Shown piece after piece: positions 22,508-32,727 of a stretch of 64,000 nucleotides of DNA; position 1 is the first letter of the stretch; each line of letters opens with the position of its first letter. The notes under the pieces were generated by a model, which saw nothing but the letters and a program-made list of their open reading frames with translations, was not told the origin of the DNA and ran no database searches. Origin of the DNA: Typhlomys cinereus (taxonomy: Eukaryota > Chordata > Mammalia > Rodentia > Platacanthomyidae); contig JALPQD010000053.1 in NCBI GenBank assembly GCA_023101885.1, positions 8,398,979 to 8,462,978 of the forward strand. Reading direction: 5' to 3'. The position numbers and the translations under genes are program-made.

Positions 22508-22692
22508 AATGTATGGTGATTTGTGTTGTCAACCTGACCCCTACAAAGCAAACAGGATGTCTGTGAGGGACAGTCTCGATTGCACTAAATGATGCCAAAA
22601 GACAAGGGCATTGTGCTCAGGATCATTTCCAAAGCAAGGCATCAGGACTGTATGGGATGGAGAGGATGAGGCAGGCAAGCAACACATATTCA
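22508..22692 (+). mobile_element. Family C LTR-like element, 5' part
   Basis: 'gtgatttgtgttgtcaacctgacc', 'ctgtgagggacagtctcgattgcac' match the 5' half of family C elements (50838, 10062). It runs straight into the pyrimidine tract. Confidence 0.45.
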
Positions 22693-22988
22693 TTCTTCTT
22701 CCTCCCTCCCTCCTTCCCTCCCTCCCTCCCTCCCTCTTTTCCTCCCTCCCTACCTCCCTTCTTCCTTCCTTCCTTCCTTCCTTCCTTCCTTCCTTCCTTC
22801 CTTCCTTCCTTCCTTCCTTCCTTCCTTCCTTCTTTCCTTCCTTCCTTCCTCCCTTCCTCCCTCCTTCCCTCCCTACTTCCTTTCTTCCTCCCTCCCTTCC
22901 TCCCTTCCTCCCTCCCTCCCTCCCTCCCTTCCTCCCTTCCTCCCTTCTTCCCTTCTTTCCTCCCTCCTTCCCTCCCTCCCTTCTTCCC
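22693..22988. repeat. 296-bp CCTT/CCTC homopyrimidine tract
   Basis: Only two purines (A near 22752 and 22875) interrupt a pure C/T strand, with a perfect (CCTT)n core at 22760-22830. Apparent frames of 115-128 codons here are Ser/Leu/Pro repeats and are rejected as genes. Confidence 0.95.
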
Positions 22989-24253
22989 AGAAACTAGGTG
23001 GTAGTGGAAGTCACTGACAAATTGTCTGAGGCCACCAACCTTTTGTACTTAGCTATGCTCGGCAATGGACCCCAGAATCAGCGTTATCAGTGGAGAGATG
23101 AGTGGAAACAGCAGATGATGGAATAAGCACCACTTTAAAGTCTGAAATATTTTAATTATGTCCACAACAGCAGATTGTCATATTGTAAAACTTAATCGTC
23201 TGTATATTCTTGTATGTAAATCATTGCTACCTAGAAATCTTCTAATGTGCTTTGTTTTTTTTTCTCCACTGATCAGTTATGTACTGTTTCTTTTAAAGCA
23301 AAAAAAAAAGATAGAGCATGTTTAATTTAAAAAATGTTAGCAAAAATGCGTTTAGGGATGGTCATAAATTATTGATACTCTATCGATATATGCTTTTGGA
23401 GTGGAATGAAGACATTAAACTAAATCATTCAAGAATGATAACTCAGCTACAGACGGTGTGTTTCATACCAGCAGTTAATGAAGTGGCTTTCATTATTCAC
23501 TTCCAAACACGGAACAGGTCACAGCCAGAGCAGCTAGACGATGTTTTCAATTCTGGAAGCTTTGTTTACCACAGCACATGTGCCTTTGTCTGGATGTTTG
23601 GAAAGTCTCTTTGCTGGGCTTGTCAGCCTTAACACCGGTCAGTGATTTGTGTGGGGCTGTTAAGCATGAAAAGAAAGCTACATGTTTTTTTTTTTTTTTC
23701 CTTCAGGGAAAGAGTAGATAAAATGTTCCTGAGTAAATGCTAGAAGGGCGTTATGACTTTTCAGAATTGACTCTGGCAAGTTTCACTTAACAATGCCTGG
23801 GAGGCCCTTTGGAGTGGGGTAATCTTGGCTAATGATACAATAATTCCCTTAAAATGCAGTGTGGAAAAGCCATGCCTTTTACAAATGTCGTGTTTATTAT
23901 CCAAGGGACGAGCATCACTATTTTTTTGAGAATGGTCTTGTATTTTCTCTGAAAATAATTTTTAATAGCCCGCGTGAAAACAAATCAATAAATTGACGAA
24001 CCTAATCGCAAGTCAGTTAGACAAAGGAGTAGAAAAATTTCTGGTTCTGATTTTAACCATCAGACGCAGCAAAGAGTACATTCCCCAAATATACTATGCA
24101 GTTTCCTAATATTTTGTTCAAGTCGTTTGATTGATAAATGTATTATTCTAGGATCATTCACTGATACTGAAAGAAATAAGGATATAATAAAAGAACAACA
24201 CCAGAGCCCATTACTGCTACTAAACCTCCAGTGAAAGAACCCCATCTTAAGCG
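22989..24253. other. Repeat-free block
   Basis: About 1.26 kb with no recognisable repeat, balanced composition and several CpGs (for example 23958-24010). Candidate conserved non-coding DNA. Frames of 104 codons (23318-23632 plus) and 66 codons (24060-24260 minus) lack known domains. Confidence 0.4.
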
Positions 24254-24261
24254 GGACCACT

Positions 24262-24524
24262 GGGCTGGAGAGACGGCTCAGGGTTTAGGGCTCTGCCTCG
24301 CAAGCAGAAAGGACATGAGTACGGATCCCAGATCCCTCATAAAAATGCCAGGTGGAAATGGCAAACTATACCCCTGGTTCTGGAAGGCAGAGCCTGGGAA
24401 ATCACAGAACTAAAGCAAAAAGGAGACAGGACAATCCAGGATGATTCCCGAAGTCATCCTTGAGCTTCATAGTTACACACAATGTCCTCTGACACATATG
24501 CATGCATACATATTAAAAAACACA

Positions 24525-24555
<31 letters not shown>

Positions 24556-24575
24556 TCAAAAAAGTTAAAAAAGTT
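24262..24575 (+). mobile_element. SINE-2, complete
   Basis: Head GGGCTGGAGAGACGGCTCAG, 'gatcccagatccctcataaaaatgccagg', body with 'caatccaggatgattcccgaagtcatcc', (CA)n tail at 24518-24555. Flanks gggaccact (24253-24261) and gggaccatt (24576-24584) form a probable TSD. Confidence 0.8.
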
Positions 24576-24599
24576 GGGACCATTTTTAATTGTTTAAGC

Positions 24600-25764
24600 A
24601 AGTAACCTATATTAAAAGTATCTGGTAAAGATCAGGCGTGTGACAACTTCTTTAGTTTTAAGAACGACAGAGAAAGGCATTCATGTATATACACAGAGGG
24701 AGAGAGAAAGAGAGAGACTGAGAAAGAGAGACAGAGACAGAGATGAATAGAGAGAGAGAGATAGGGAACGTGTGAGACAGAGGCAGAGAGATAGCAGACA
24801 AGAGTGACCAACATTTCTGAGCAACCTTGAGAGGGAGATGAGAGACATCCCACCCACCCCCCCTCACAGCATGGGGGCATCCCCTGCTAGCTAGATGGGT
24901 GTCTGCATGTGCGCATCTTGACTTCTCCCAGACTGATCTTTATAGATTGTGTTGACAACAAAGACCACGACTGGCGTGTATTCCCTTTGACCACAAGGTG
25001 CACGAAACATACAGAAGAAAAGCCACCTGTTCATATCAACACTCATTCTCTCACCGGCCTGGGGTTACCAGAGCGGTCGTATCATGGATACCACAGGTTC
25101 CAAAGAGGCTGGGAGGTAAAGAAAGACATTCTGTCTCTGTGTGATTCGGTCTCTTCCCTGGGGTATACAATCAATGGAAAGGCCTATACAGGTGTGAAAA
25201 TAATTTCCCACAGGCAGGTATAAGGGTCTGCAGAGTATCTTGAAAGGCTGCCAGCAGCTCCGGGTTCACTTTGCACAGCAGGGCAAGGGCTAAACTTATC
25301 AACTTGTGCTTTGTATTTCTGGGGAGTTAATCAAACCAGCCTGTTATAACGATCTCTCAGGAGAATTAGAATATGAACCCCTTTGATAGATATCCAATTA
25401 TTTCGGATTACATGAAGTTTACGAGGTTCTCAGGAAATTACGTGTGACCCTTATTTGGTGAAAGTTAATTACCCTTGCAGTCTTGGTACTGCAAAGCCTG
25501 TATCCAGCAGGAATTTGATGGAAATGGCTAGGCTCCGCACTGCTGTACTAATCATGATTTGGGGTTAAGAGATTAAAGTGGCAGGAAGGTCAGGAAGAGA
25601 AAGAATTAGAAACGTGATACGTGACTTTACAGATTTAATTTTAGGTCTGGGATGAGACATGCGAATCACAGGTTTTTTCTGAGTTTAAAGGGGTTTAGAA
25701 TTATCTGAAGTTTCCCAACTCTAACAAGGGTTTTTTTTTGACACCAGGGATTTTCATTTATAAT
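24600..25764. other. Single-copy-looking block with a (GA)n-rich start
   Basis: A GA/GAGACA-rich stretch at 24693-24800 is followed by about 900 bp of non-repetitive DNA. 25320-25560 has homeobox-like AT words (GTTAATTACC, TAATCATGATT) that are common in enhancers, but this is only suggestive. Confidence 0.4.
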
Positions 25765-25765
25765 A

Positions 25766-25933
25766 GGTACTCTCTGGTTGGGCCCACTTGGGGTATAAAA
25801 ATAGAACTAGAGGAGATATCAATGTGAAAAGTCTGGACTGTGGAGATAAAATGTCCAAGTACAAAGTCTAGCTTTATTATTCTCTAGAACACTAAGGAAG
25901 GGACTTACTTTTCCCCGATGTTTCAATTGTCTT
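25766..25933 (+). repeat. Local duplication, copy 1 (contains a MIR-like core)
   Basis: 'ctctggttgggcccacttggggt', 'agaactagaggagatatcaatgtga', 'ctggactgtggagataaaatg', 'tttcaattgtct' align collinearly with 26436-26605. The right part resembles a MIR ('ctgtgtgaccttgg...cctctgtaaa'), but the shared left part lies outside it. Confidence 0.65.
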
Positions 25934-26325
25934 TGTGTGTGTGTATGTGTGCAAATTTGTGTATGTTTTCATGCATGTGAGTGGACATGTTGTGTGTCCT
26001 GTGTATATAGTTCAGAGTGTAATGTTGTGTGTTTTCTTTGATAACTCTCTACCTTTCAAAAAGGATCTCTCACCGACCTGAACTTGATGATTCTGCTAGA
26101 CTAGCTGGCCATCTGACCTGGGGATCCTCCTGTTTCTTGCTCCCCAACAATGAAATTACACATGGGCATTTCTGCACTGACTGGGTTTTTTTTTTTTTCT
26201 CTAAAGGAACATGGGGGATGGAGATTGAACTCAGTTCTTCATGGTTGTGTAGCAAGCACTTTCCCTCTGCCTCCACCTCCCGTGTATTGGCATGATACAT
26301 ATGTGCCACTTGGCCCAGCCTGAGT
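25934..26325 (-). mobile_element. B3 SINE, between the duplicated segments
   Basis: TG-rich end, 'ggatctctcaccgacctgaacttga', 'ggggatcctcctgtttcttgctccccaac', 'atggagattgaactcagttcttcatgg' and 'agcaagcactttccc' follow the reverse complement of B3. Confidence 0.65.
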
Positions 26326-26435
26326 GGGTTTTATTTGATCCAACTTGCCTTCCATGTGTCTTCCAGGGTCATTGATCCAGCGGTATGTCCAGGTACAACT
26401 TGGTGCAGCATAATTTCTTCAGTACAACGTCATTG

Positions 26436-26605
26436 TGGGTATTCTCTAGTTGGGTCCATTTTGGGGTGACAAGATAGAACTAAAGGAGGCATCAATGTGA
26501 TAAGGAATCGGGACCATAGAGAAAAAAATTCCCAGGTGCAAAATCTGGTTTCATTACTCTCTGGGACATTAAAGGAGTGACTCTTTCTATATTTCAATTG
26601 TCTCC
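26436..26605 (+). repeat. Local duplication, copy 2 (contains a MIR-like core)
   Basis: Collinear with 25766-25933 at roughly 70-75% identity by eye. It keeps 'cctctgtaaatgg', the end typical of MIR, which copy 1 lost at the junction with the B3 SINE. Confidence 0.65.
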
Positions 26606-26883
26606 TCTGTAAATGGAAATTTTAGAGTGTGTATCTTGTACAGTTTTTTCCATGCTTAAATTCAATGGCTTTGTTATTCCCTCCAATCAGGCAAGACATT
26701 CTGTGCATTAGACTCACGGTGATACCCACAAAGTCAGAGGCTCCGCTAATGTAGAAACTGCTATTTGTTAAATAAATGGTTTCATGGAGAGTGTCAAGTT
26801 ATCTCTGGGGTACAACATGCCTTTGATGCATATTGGGTGTTGGTGTAACTTTTTTTTTTTTAGAGAGAAATTGTCTTCATTCT

Positions 26884-26914
26884 ATTTTTTAATTCGTTAA
26901 AAAATTTTTATTTA

Positions 26915-26959
<45 letters not shown>

Positions 26960-27176
26960 GGTCCTTGCGGAGAACTACAGGTGAGTTCAGACATCTTTCT
27001 AGATTGCTTCTACCTCCTTTCTGTTTTTCTCTGGGATTTCCCAGGTTTGCCTTCCAGATCCAGAAGCATAGGCTACAATCATTTATGCCTGGTGTTTTCA
27101 TGTGGGATCCGAGATAGGAACTCAGGTCCTTCTGCTTGTGAGGCAGTCTTTACCCCTGAGTCATCTTTCCAGCCCA
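26884..27176 (-). mobile_element. SINE-2, complete, with TSD
   Basis: Identical flanks tcttcattct (26874-26883 and 27177-27186). The minus strand has head GGGCTGGAAAGATGACTCAGGGG, the 'catgaaaacaccagg' block, body 'gatgtctgaactcacctgtag' and a (CA)n tail at 26917-26957. Confidence 0.8.
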
Positions 27177-27319
27177 TCTTCATTCTTTTTAAGACCTAGT
27201 TCAGTCCTATACCTGGCAAGACAGTGTTGTGGGACGGAAAATAATGTCCTCATCCTCCAAAAATGGAGTATTTAAAAAACTTGAAATTATCTTTTCTGCT
27301 TTTTTTTTTTTTCTTTTCC

Positions 27320-27640
27320 ATTTTATATGTTGTGTTTGTGTAGGGTGAATGCATATATGTGGGTGCATATAGATGTGGGGAGTCCCAAGATTCAAGGAAT
27401 CATTGATTGCTGCTCTACCTTACTTTTTATTCAAGACAGAGTATCTAATCAAACACAGAGCTTGCTAATAAGGTCAGTTTGTCTAGAGAGCTTGCTCCGA
27501 AGATCCATAGTCTCAGTTTTTGGAGGCATCGGCTACAGGCAGGCTGCCATACCTACCTGGCATTTTAGGTGGGATTTGGACATCTGAATTCCAGTCTTTC
27601 TTTTTATGCAGCAAGCACTTTGACCACTATCCCTCACATA
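27320..27640 (-). mobile_element. B3-like SINE
   Basis: 'caagacagagtatctaatc', 'ggcatcggctacaggcaggctgcc', 'gcagcaagcactttgaccac' in reverse B3 order. Confidence 0.5.
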
Positions 27641-27785
27641 TCTTGTTTTGACAATTGAATTTGAGAGTGTGTTGCACATAAAATCCTTCACCATACATAT
27701 CTCTTGGAAGGATACAGTATGTGTTTGTACTGGTTTACCTGTGCTCAGAAAATCCTGCATAGTAGAAGGGCCACTCCATATATAC

Positions 27786-28145
27786 ATTAGGAAGAAGACC
27801 TAGTAGTTATGCACTTGCCATGTAAGCATAAGTGCAAAATCCAGATCCTCCGAACCCTCTTATAAATACTAGGAAGGTGGACAACCATCTATAATCCAAA
27901 TACCTGGATTATGCACAGAGGTGATCTCCAGAGAAAATTGGTAGCAAGACCAGTCATATCCATAAATTCTGGGCTCAGGTGAGAGATCTCACTTCAATGA
28001 ATAAGATACAGAACAATCAAGGAAAATTCCCGACAGACGGTTTGGGACTCCACACATACATGTACACACACACAGGCATTCAGAAACCCATGTGCATCCC
28101 CACACACATATAAACAGACAGACAGACAGAGAGACACACACATCC
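27786..28145 (+). mobile_element. B3 SINE
   Basis: 'tagtagttatgcacttgccatg', 'aatccagatcctccgaaccc', 'ggtgatctccagagaaaattgg', 'gggctcaggtgagagatctcacttcaatgaataagata' in parts, then a CA/CAGA tail. Confidence 0.65.
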
Positions 28146-28149
28146 AAAG

Positions 28150-29190
28150 AAAAAGAAAATGAAAACCATTTGGTCACTCTTCCCTTTTGTTTACATCATT
28201 AAGTGTCAAAGGGATTCAGTTTGTCTAGTCTAGTTAAAAAAAAGAAAGGACCTTTGTTAAAAATATTCAAAAGGCCAGCACTATTTGACTATACACCAAT
28301 AATGTCTGAAATTTTGCTTTATTAGTTTGTTATGGGAAGTTTGGAATCAGTTTCATCAAAAGCCCTTGTTACTGTTTCTCGGAATCACCATTTGGTGATG
28401 TGTTTTCAGGATCAGAATCAAAAGAACATTTTTCTGCAATCTGCGCAAACCTGCTTGGCACGTGCTCCTGTTTATGGAAACTCCAAATGTATATTTGTGT
28501 TCTTTTGAAAGAGGTGGGAGTTGGAAGGGAGGTCAGGCAGGAGATTAGAGCTTTAGCTTTCCACTCAGCAAGCTGAATTCTTGAAGCCTTATCTGATTTC
28601 AGAAAACAAGTAGAAGTTTGAGCTCAGTCTAGACTCTGGCTGACGTGTAGACAAAAGAAAGGAATTCATTCCAAAAAGGGCCGGTAGCAGATTCTTGAAA
28701 GATGACTTGGGGGGAAGAAGGACTCGAGCCACAGTAGACATGACTTTTCCTGTGAGATCAGGTTCTCTTTGCTGGTTACCTTATGCACACCATCTCATGT
28801 AGACCGTCAACTCCAAGAGGTGACTGGACTAGGAAGGGTACACAGATAAAACAGGCCCAGTGAACCACATGTGCAAAATTATACAGTCAAGATCACAGTA
28901 AAAACTACGACACAAAAATATACTTTAATACACTTTTTACTGAGGGAAACTTCATGTGCACAGAACAATGAATTACAGTGGACTGTCCAGAACGCAAGTG
29001 TCAAAAGCTAATTGTTGGACAATCCTGCTCATCTCTATCACCCTAGTTTCTCCCTCAAAAGGGTAATTGCATAGCAATTTTAAGATAGAATATTGTAGAA
29101 TGTATCTCCAAAAGGGCAATGTTTGCTCAATGTATAATCAAAACAGACTTTATGTCTAATTAAAAATATCAATTCCTTTTCTGCAAATAC
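28150..29190. other. Single-copy-looking block
   Basis: No recognised repeat over 1 kb, except a weak MIR-like 'agataaaacaggcccagtgaacc' near 28850. No exon supported. Confidence 0.4.
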
Positions 29191-29194
29191 CTGT

Positions 29195-29760
29195 TCTTTT
29201 GTTATTTTTTACTTTTTTTTTCTCACCACATTTTGTTTTCTTCCTAATCATACAAGCTCAAGAGGTAACTCCCCCTCCCCGTCCTCTCCCTTCCCCTTCT
29301 CCTCCCCCCATCGTCTCCATTCCACTCTTTCCCCTTCCCCCTTCCTTTAACCTCCTTCTCTCCTCCTCCTCTCCTAGTGCTTCCCTCTTCCTCCCTCCCA
29401 TTCCTTGGAGTATTCCTTTATGTGGGCTCCAAACTTCCCTCTGAGTCCTCTATTTTAGTGAAGGTTCAGGACTCAGTGGCATAGCCTGGGTCCCTTCTTG
29501 GGCTCCCCATTAGCATGGGAACTCTATTATGATGGTTTAATTCCTTGCCTCTAAGGCTCCTACTGCCTGGAGCCTTCTCCCTTGTGATCATGCTAGATTT
29601 GCATGTCAGCCATTGTGTGGATCAGGCAAAGTCCCATCCTGGCTGCTACAACTCCAACTTGTAGGGAGTATCTTGCATATTGTTGGTCCTCTCCATCTTT
29701 AGGCTCTTACAATCTTGCCACCCCCTCATCTGCGAGGTTCCCTGAGCTTTAGGATGAAGA
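29195..29760 (-). mobile_element. LINE-1 3' end (3' UTR)
   Basis: Same order as 3244-3765: T-rich, 'ctaatcatacaagctcaagaggtaac', a C-rich tract, 'ttggagtattcctttatg', 'ggctcttacaatcttgccacccc'. A young-looking match to the other copies, without the body of the element. Confidence 0.7.
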
Positions 29761-29904
29761 GAGATTTGGCTGGTCTAGTTCCAGGTGACTAATGTAGAGT
29801 CTTGGTATTCTGAATTATGGCTTGTTGTTGTTTTCAGTTTTGCTTTTCCTGCACTGCCCTTGGCTGCATCCAAGGTAGATGGAAGAATAGAAGTAAGACA
29901 CAGC

Positions 29905-29938
29905 AGTGTGTGTATGTGTGTGTGTGTGTGGGGGGGGG
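29905..29938. repeat. (TG)n followed by G10
   Basis: TG repeats pass directly into a run of ten G. Confidence 0.9.
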
Positions 29939-30065
29939 TCAGGTCCCATTTGCTGGATGGTTACTGTCTGTCCGACAGTCCCTGTACTCTCCCTGACCAG
30001 GAGGGGAACGTATTTGTAGAAAAGAACGTATTTTTGTAAAAAAAAAAAAAAAAGAAAAATCAATT

Positions 30066-30410
30066 CCTGGGCTGGGGAAGTAGCTCAGACTCACAAGCAA
30101 AAGGACCTGTGGGTCCCCAGACTGCACATAATAATATGAAGAAGATATGGCGATGGCCTATAATGTCAGCCCTATAAAGCAGAGCTTGAAAATCATCAGA
30201 GCAAACAATAAAGCAGAGAGTCCAGCTGATTCCCTGCATCATCCTTGGGCCTTCACAGGCACACATATACAATTTCACTTGTATAAGCACACCCGTATGT
30301 AGACCCATCTTCATGCAAACATATGTAGACCCACACACGCATGTAAACCCACCTCCATGCAAACACACAATACACACACATGCATCTCATACATACATAC
30401 ATAAAAAGAA
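30066..30410 (+). mobile_element. SINE-2-like copy, diverged
   Basis: Head GGGCTGGGGAAGTAGCTCAG, 'gctgattccctgcatcatccttgggcc', 'ttcacaggcacacata', then a CA/ACATACAT tail. Internal sequence is scrambled relative to the family. Confidence 0.6.
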
Positions 30411-30589
30411 AAACAAATTAAAAATATTCAGTTCTTTCATCCCATCTGATGTCTAAGCAGTGTCTGAAATTTCTTGATCATGGGCCTAGGTTCTTCATAC
30501 AAGGTTTATATAAAAAAAGTTGAGGTATAGATATGTGGGATGCATTTACCATTTTTTTTGGAAAATTTGCCTTAAAGTAGTTTTTATAA

Positions 30590-30725
30590 AATATAAATTC
30601 TTCAAATCACTCCTGGGTATTTACGCAGAGAATTCTAAGTCAATATATCATATCACTTTCCTATCAATATTTATGTAGAACCAGTCACAACTGGGTGTTC
30701 AACAATGACAGAGTAAAGTATGATG

Positions 30726-30775
<50 letters not shown>

Positions 30776-30852
30776 GTTACATCATTTACAGAAAATGGAA
30801 GCAACTAGAGATGATCATGCTGAGTAATTTAAGCCAGTCTCAGAAAGACAGA
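30590..30852 (+). mobile_element. LINE-1 fragment, left half (split by LTR)
   Basis: 'tcactcctgggtatttacgcagag', 'caactgggtgttcaacaatgac', 'gaagcaactagagatgatcatgctgagtaa' (split), 'cagtctcagaaagacaga' is the rodent L1 segment downstream of ORF2. It continues at 31330 after the LTR. A (CA)n run at 30730-30772 has expanded inside it. Confidence 0.75.
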
Positions 30853-31329
30853 TGTAATAATTACTCTAGCTGTTGCTGTGAGGGAGCATTCAAAGTGAAG
30901 CAACTTATGGGAGAAAGGGAAATTTATTCAACTTACAGTTAACAAACAGTCTTTTATGGCGGAGGCAACATGGCTGGTGACTGAAGCTGGAGGCAGGTAA
31001 GTCACTGCAAACATCCTACAGGCTCAGAGATGCTCAGTCCTATAGGTCAGTGAGTGAAGGCTGAAGACTGGAGGATTCCCAGAGAGTCAAAGGAGACAGC
31101 TGGCAAGAGGGAAGAGATTTTTCTAGGATAATTTAAGAGAGTCTCTCTTCCAAGTCTTCTGTTCTATGGTTCCTTTTATCTTGTCTGCTTCTGAGAGGTT
31201 CCAATTAGATCTAGGGCTGGTCTTTATATTGTGACTATATTGATCTGGATAATCTCTTCAGGTAGTCTGAGAGCTCATCTTAGTTAATGTCAGGTGTGGT
31301 CAAGTTGACACCCAGGATTAACTGTCACA
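30853..31329 (-). mobile_element. Solo LTR, family E, complete, perfect TSD
   Basis: TSD acaga at 30848-30852 and 31330-31334. On the minus strand it runs TGTGACAGTTAATCCTGGG to AGTAATTATTACA, with AATAAA near its 3' end. It is inserted in an L1 fragment, whose sequence resumes in register after it. It is the inverse-orientation sister of 13085-13513. Confidence 0.9.
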
Positions 31330-31500
31330 ACAGATATCATGTTTTCTCTCATTTTGGCTACCTATATTCTATGTAGACACATTAAATCACTCTATATATG
31401 ATGTGAAAGTCATATATAGAGACAAAGAAGACTGATTTGGGAGGCTAAGGGAAACTAAAGACAAAGTGAGAGGCAAGAGGGGGAACATTTCAATATAATG
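31330..31500 (+). mobile_element. LINE-1 fragment, right half
   Basis: It resumes with 'acagatatcatgttttctctcattt', the L1 words that follow the left half, and continues with the 'agaggcaagagggggaac' purine-rich part. Confidence 0.65.
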
Positions 31501-32640
31501 TAATATAACATAAAATAATATATAAAAATATATAATACATATGTATATGTGTGAAAGCTTATAAAAGATTTTTAAATGGAAGCTTACTGTAATGAAATGT
31601 GTAGATAGCTTGCTAGGTCATCCATGAGAAATGCTGATAGAGTTCTACTCTGTCAAATGTTCTTTCTAGGCACAGAAAAAAAAGAAAACTGGGAAAAGGT
31701 AAAGTTCAACCCTCTGCTTTGTCCCTATAGCAAATACTGGTATTTGGGAGGAACAAAAAGGGAATGAAACAGACAGGAAAACAGAGAAGAGGGGCCAGGT
31801 CTTTCCCTAAAAGTGAGAGAATAGGCATTTTTACTTTGAGCTAATAATATAGTAAGTCTTTATTAGTTTGTTCTTGTCAATGTGGCATTAAGAAATGGCC
31901 ATCTACCAGAATAAATCATGTTCTGCCTTCAGAATGTTGAAATGTTGAGGTGGAGTTGACTGCTATTTCCAATATAGTATTTCAGCTAAAGCACTCCCTC
32001 TAAGCTTATGTAGCAATTCAGTTCTGCTCTTTAATTTTCATTCTGTGCATTCTTGGAATTCATGAGTTTTTTTTTTTTTTTAATCCTGAATTTTCAAGGA
32101 GCAAGGGCCAGAGGTCTGGATAAGACTTTTCAATTAATGCAAATAATGGTCTCTGGTTTGGTGGATGCCTACTATGTGACATGGCCATAGATGTTCATTT
32201 TTGTGTCATCCATTGACAAAGCGAATGAATGCATGCCTTCAGGTCTTTGACACTGTGTGACATGTGTGTGTGCAGTGTGGAGTTGCCGGTGGGAGTGCTG
32301 AGAGCTTTTTAATCTAGGTACTTTCTTGCCTGATGTGTGGGCTTTGCCCTATTTAACTGGGGTTTGTCACGTCCTGTCAAGAATGCAATTGTGCATTTGC
32401 CTTTCAGGCATGGAAAAGTTGTTACCTTTAGGATCAGAGCTTTGTGATTTCCAGGGATTTGTGCAAAATAGCCACATGCGGTCTTTTGTGAAGAATCACA
32501 CATTTCAAGGTGGGAGCAGGAGAGCCCTTTCCAACAAGGGCATGGGTGTGATGGTGAACACAGACAGGTGTTTAGGTCTGGTCATGGAGTGCAGAGCAAA
32601 TGGTTAAAAGAGGCAATCTGATAGTACCTCTTAGATGGAT
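31500..32640. other. AT-rich and single-copy-looking DNA
   Basis: TATA-rich at 31490-31560. T16 near 32068. Frames of 64-93 codons (32309-32607) lack domains. Confidence 0.4.
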
Positions 32641-32647
32641 TAAAACA

Positions 32648-32687
32648 GTGAGAGAGAGAGACAGAGAGAAAAAAGAAGAGGAAGAGA

Positions 32688-32718
<31 letters not shown>

Positions 32719-32727
32719 AGAAGAAAT
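32648..32727. repeat. GA/GAG/GAA homopurine tract
   Basis: About 80 bp of nearly pure purine strand. The opposite frame encodes poly-serine and is not a gene. Confidence 0.9.

Noticed and set aside
22611..23004. Ser/Leu/Pro-rich frames of 115-128 codons
   Set aside because: They come from the CCTT/CCTC microsatellite.
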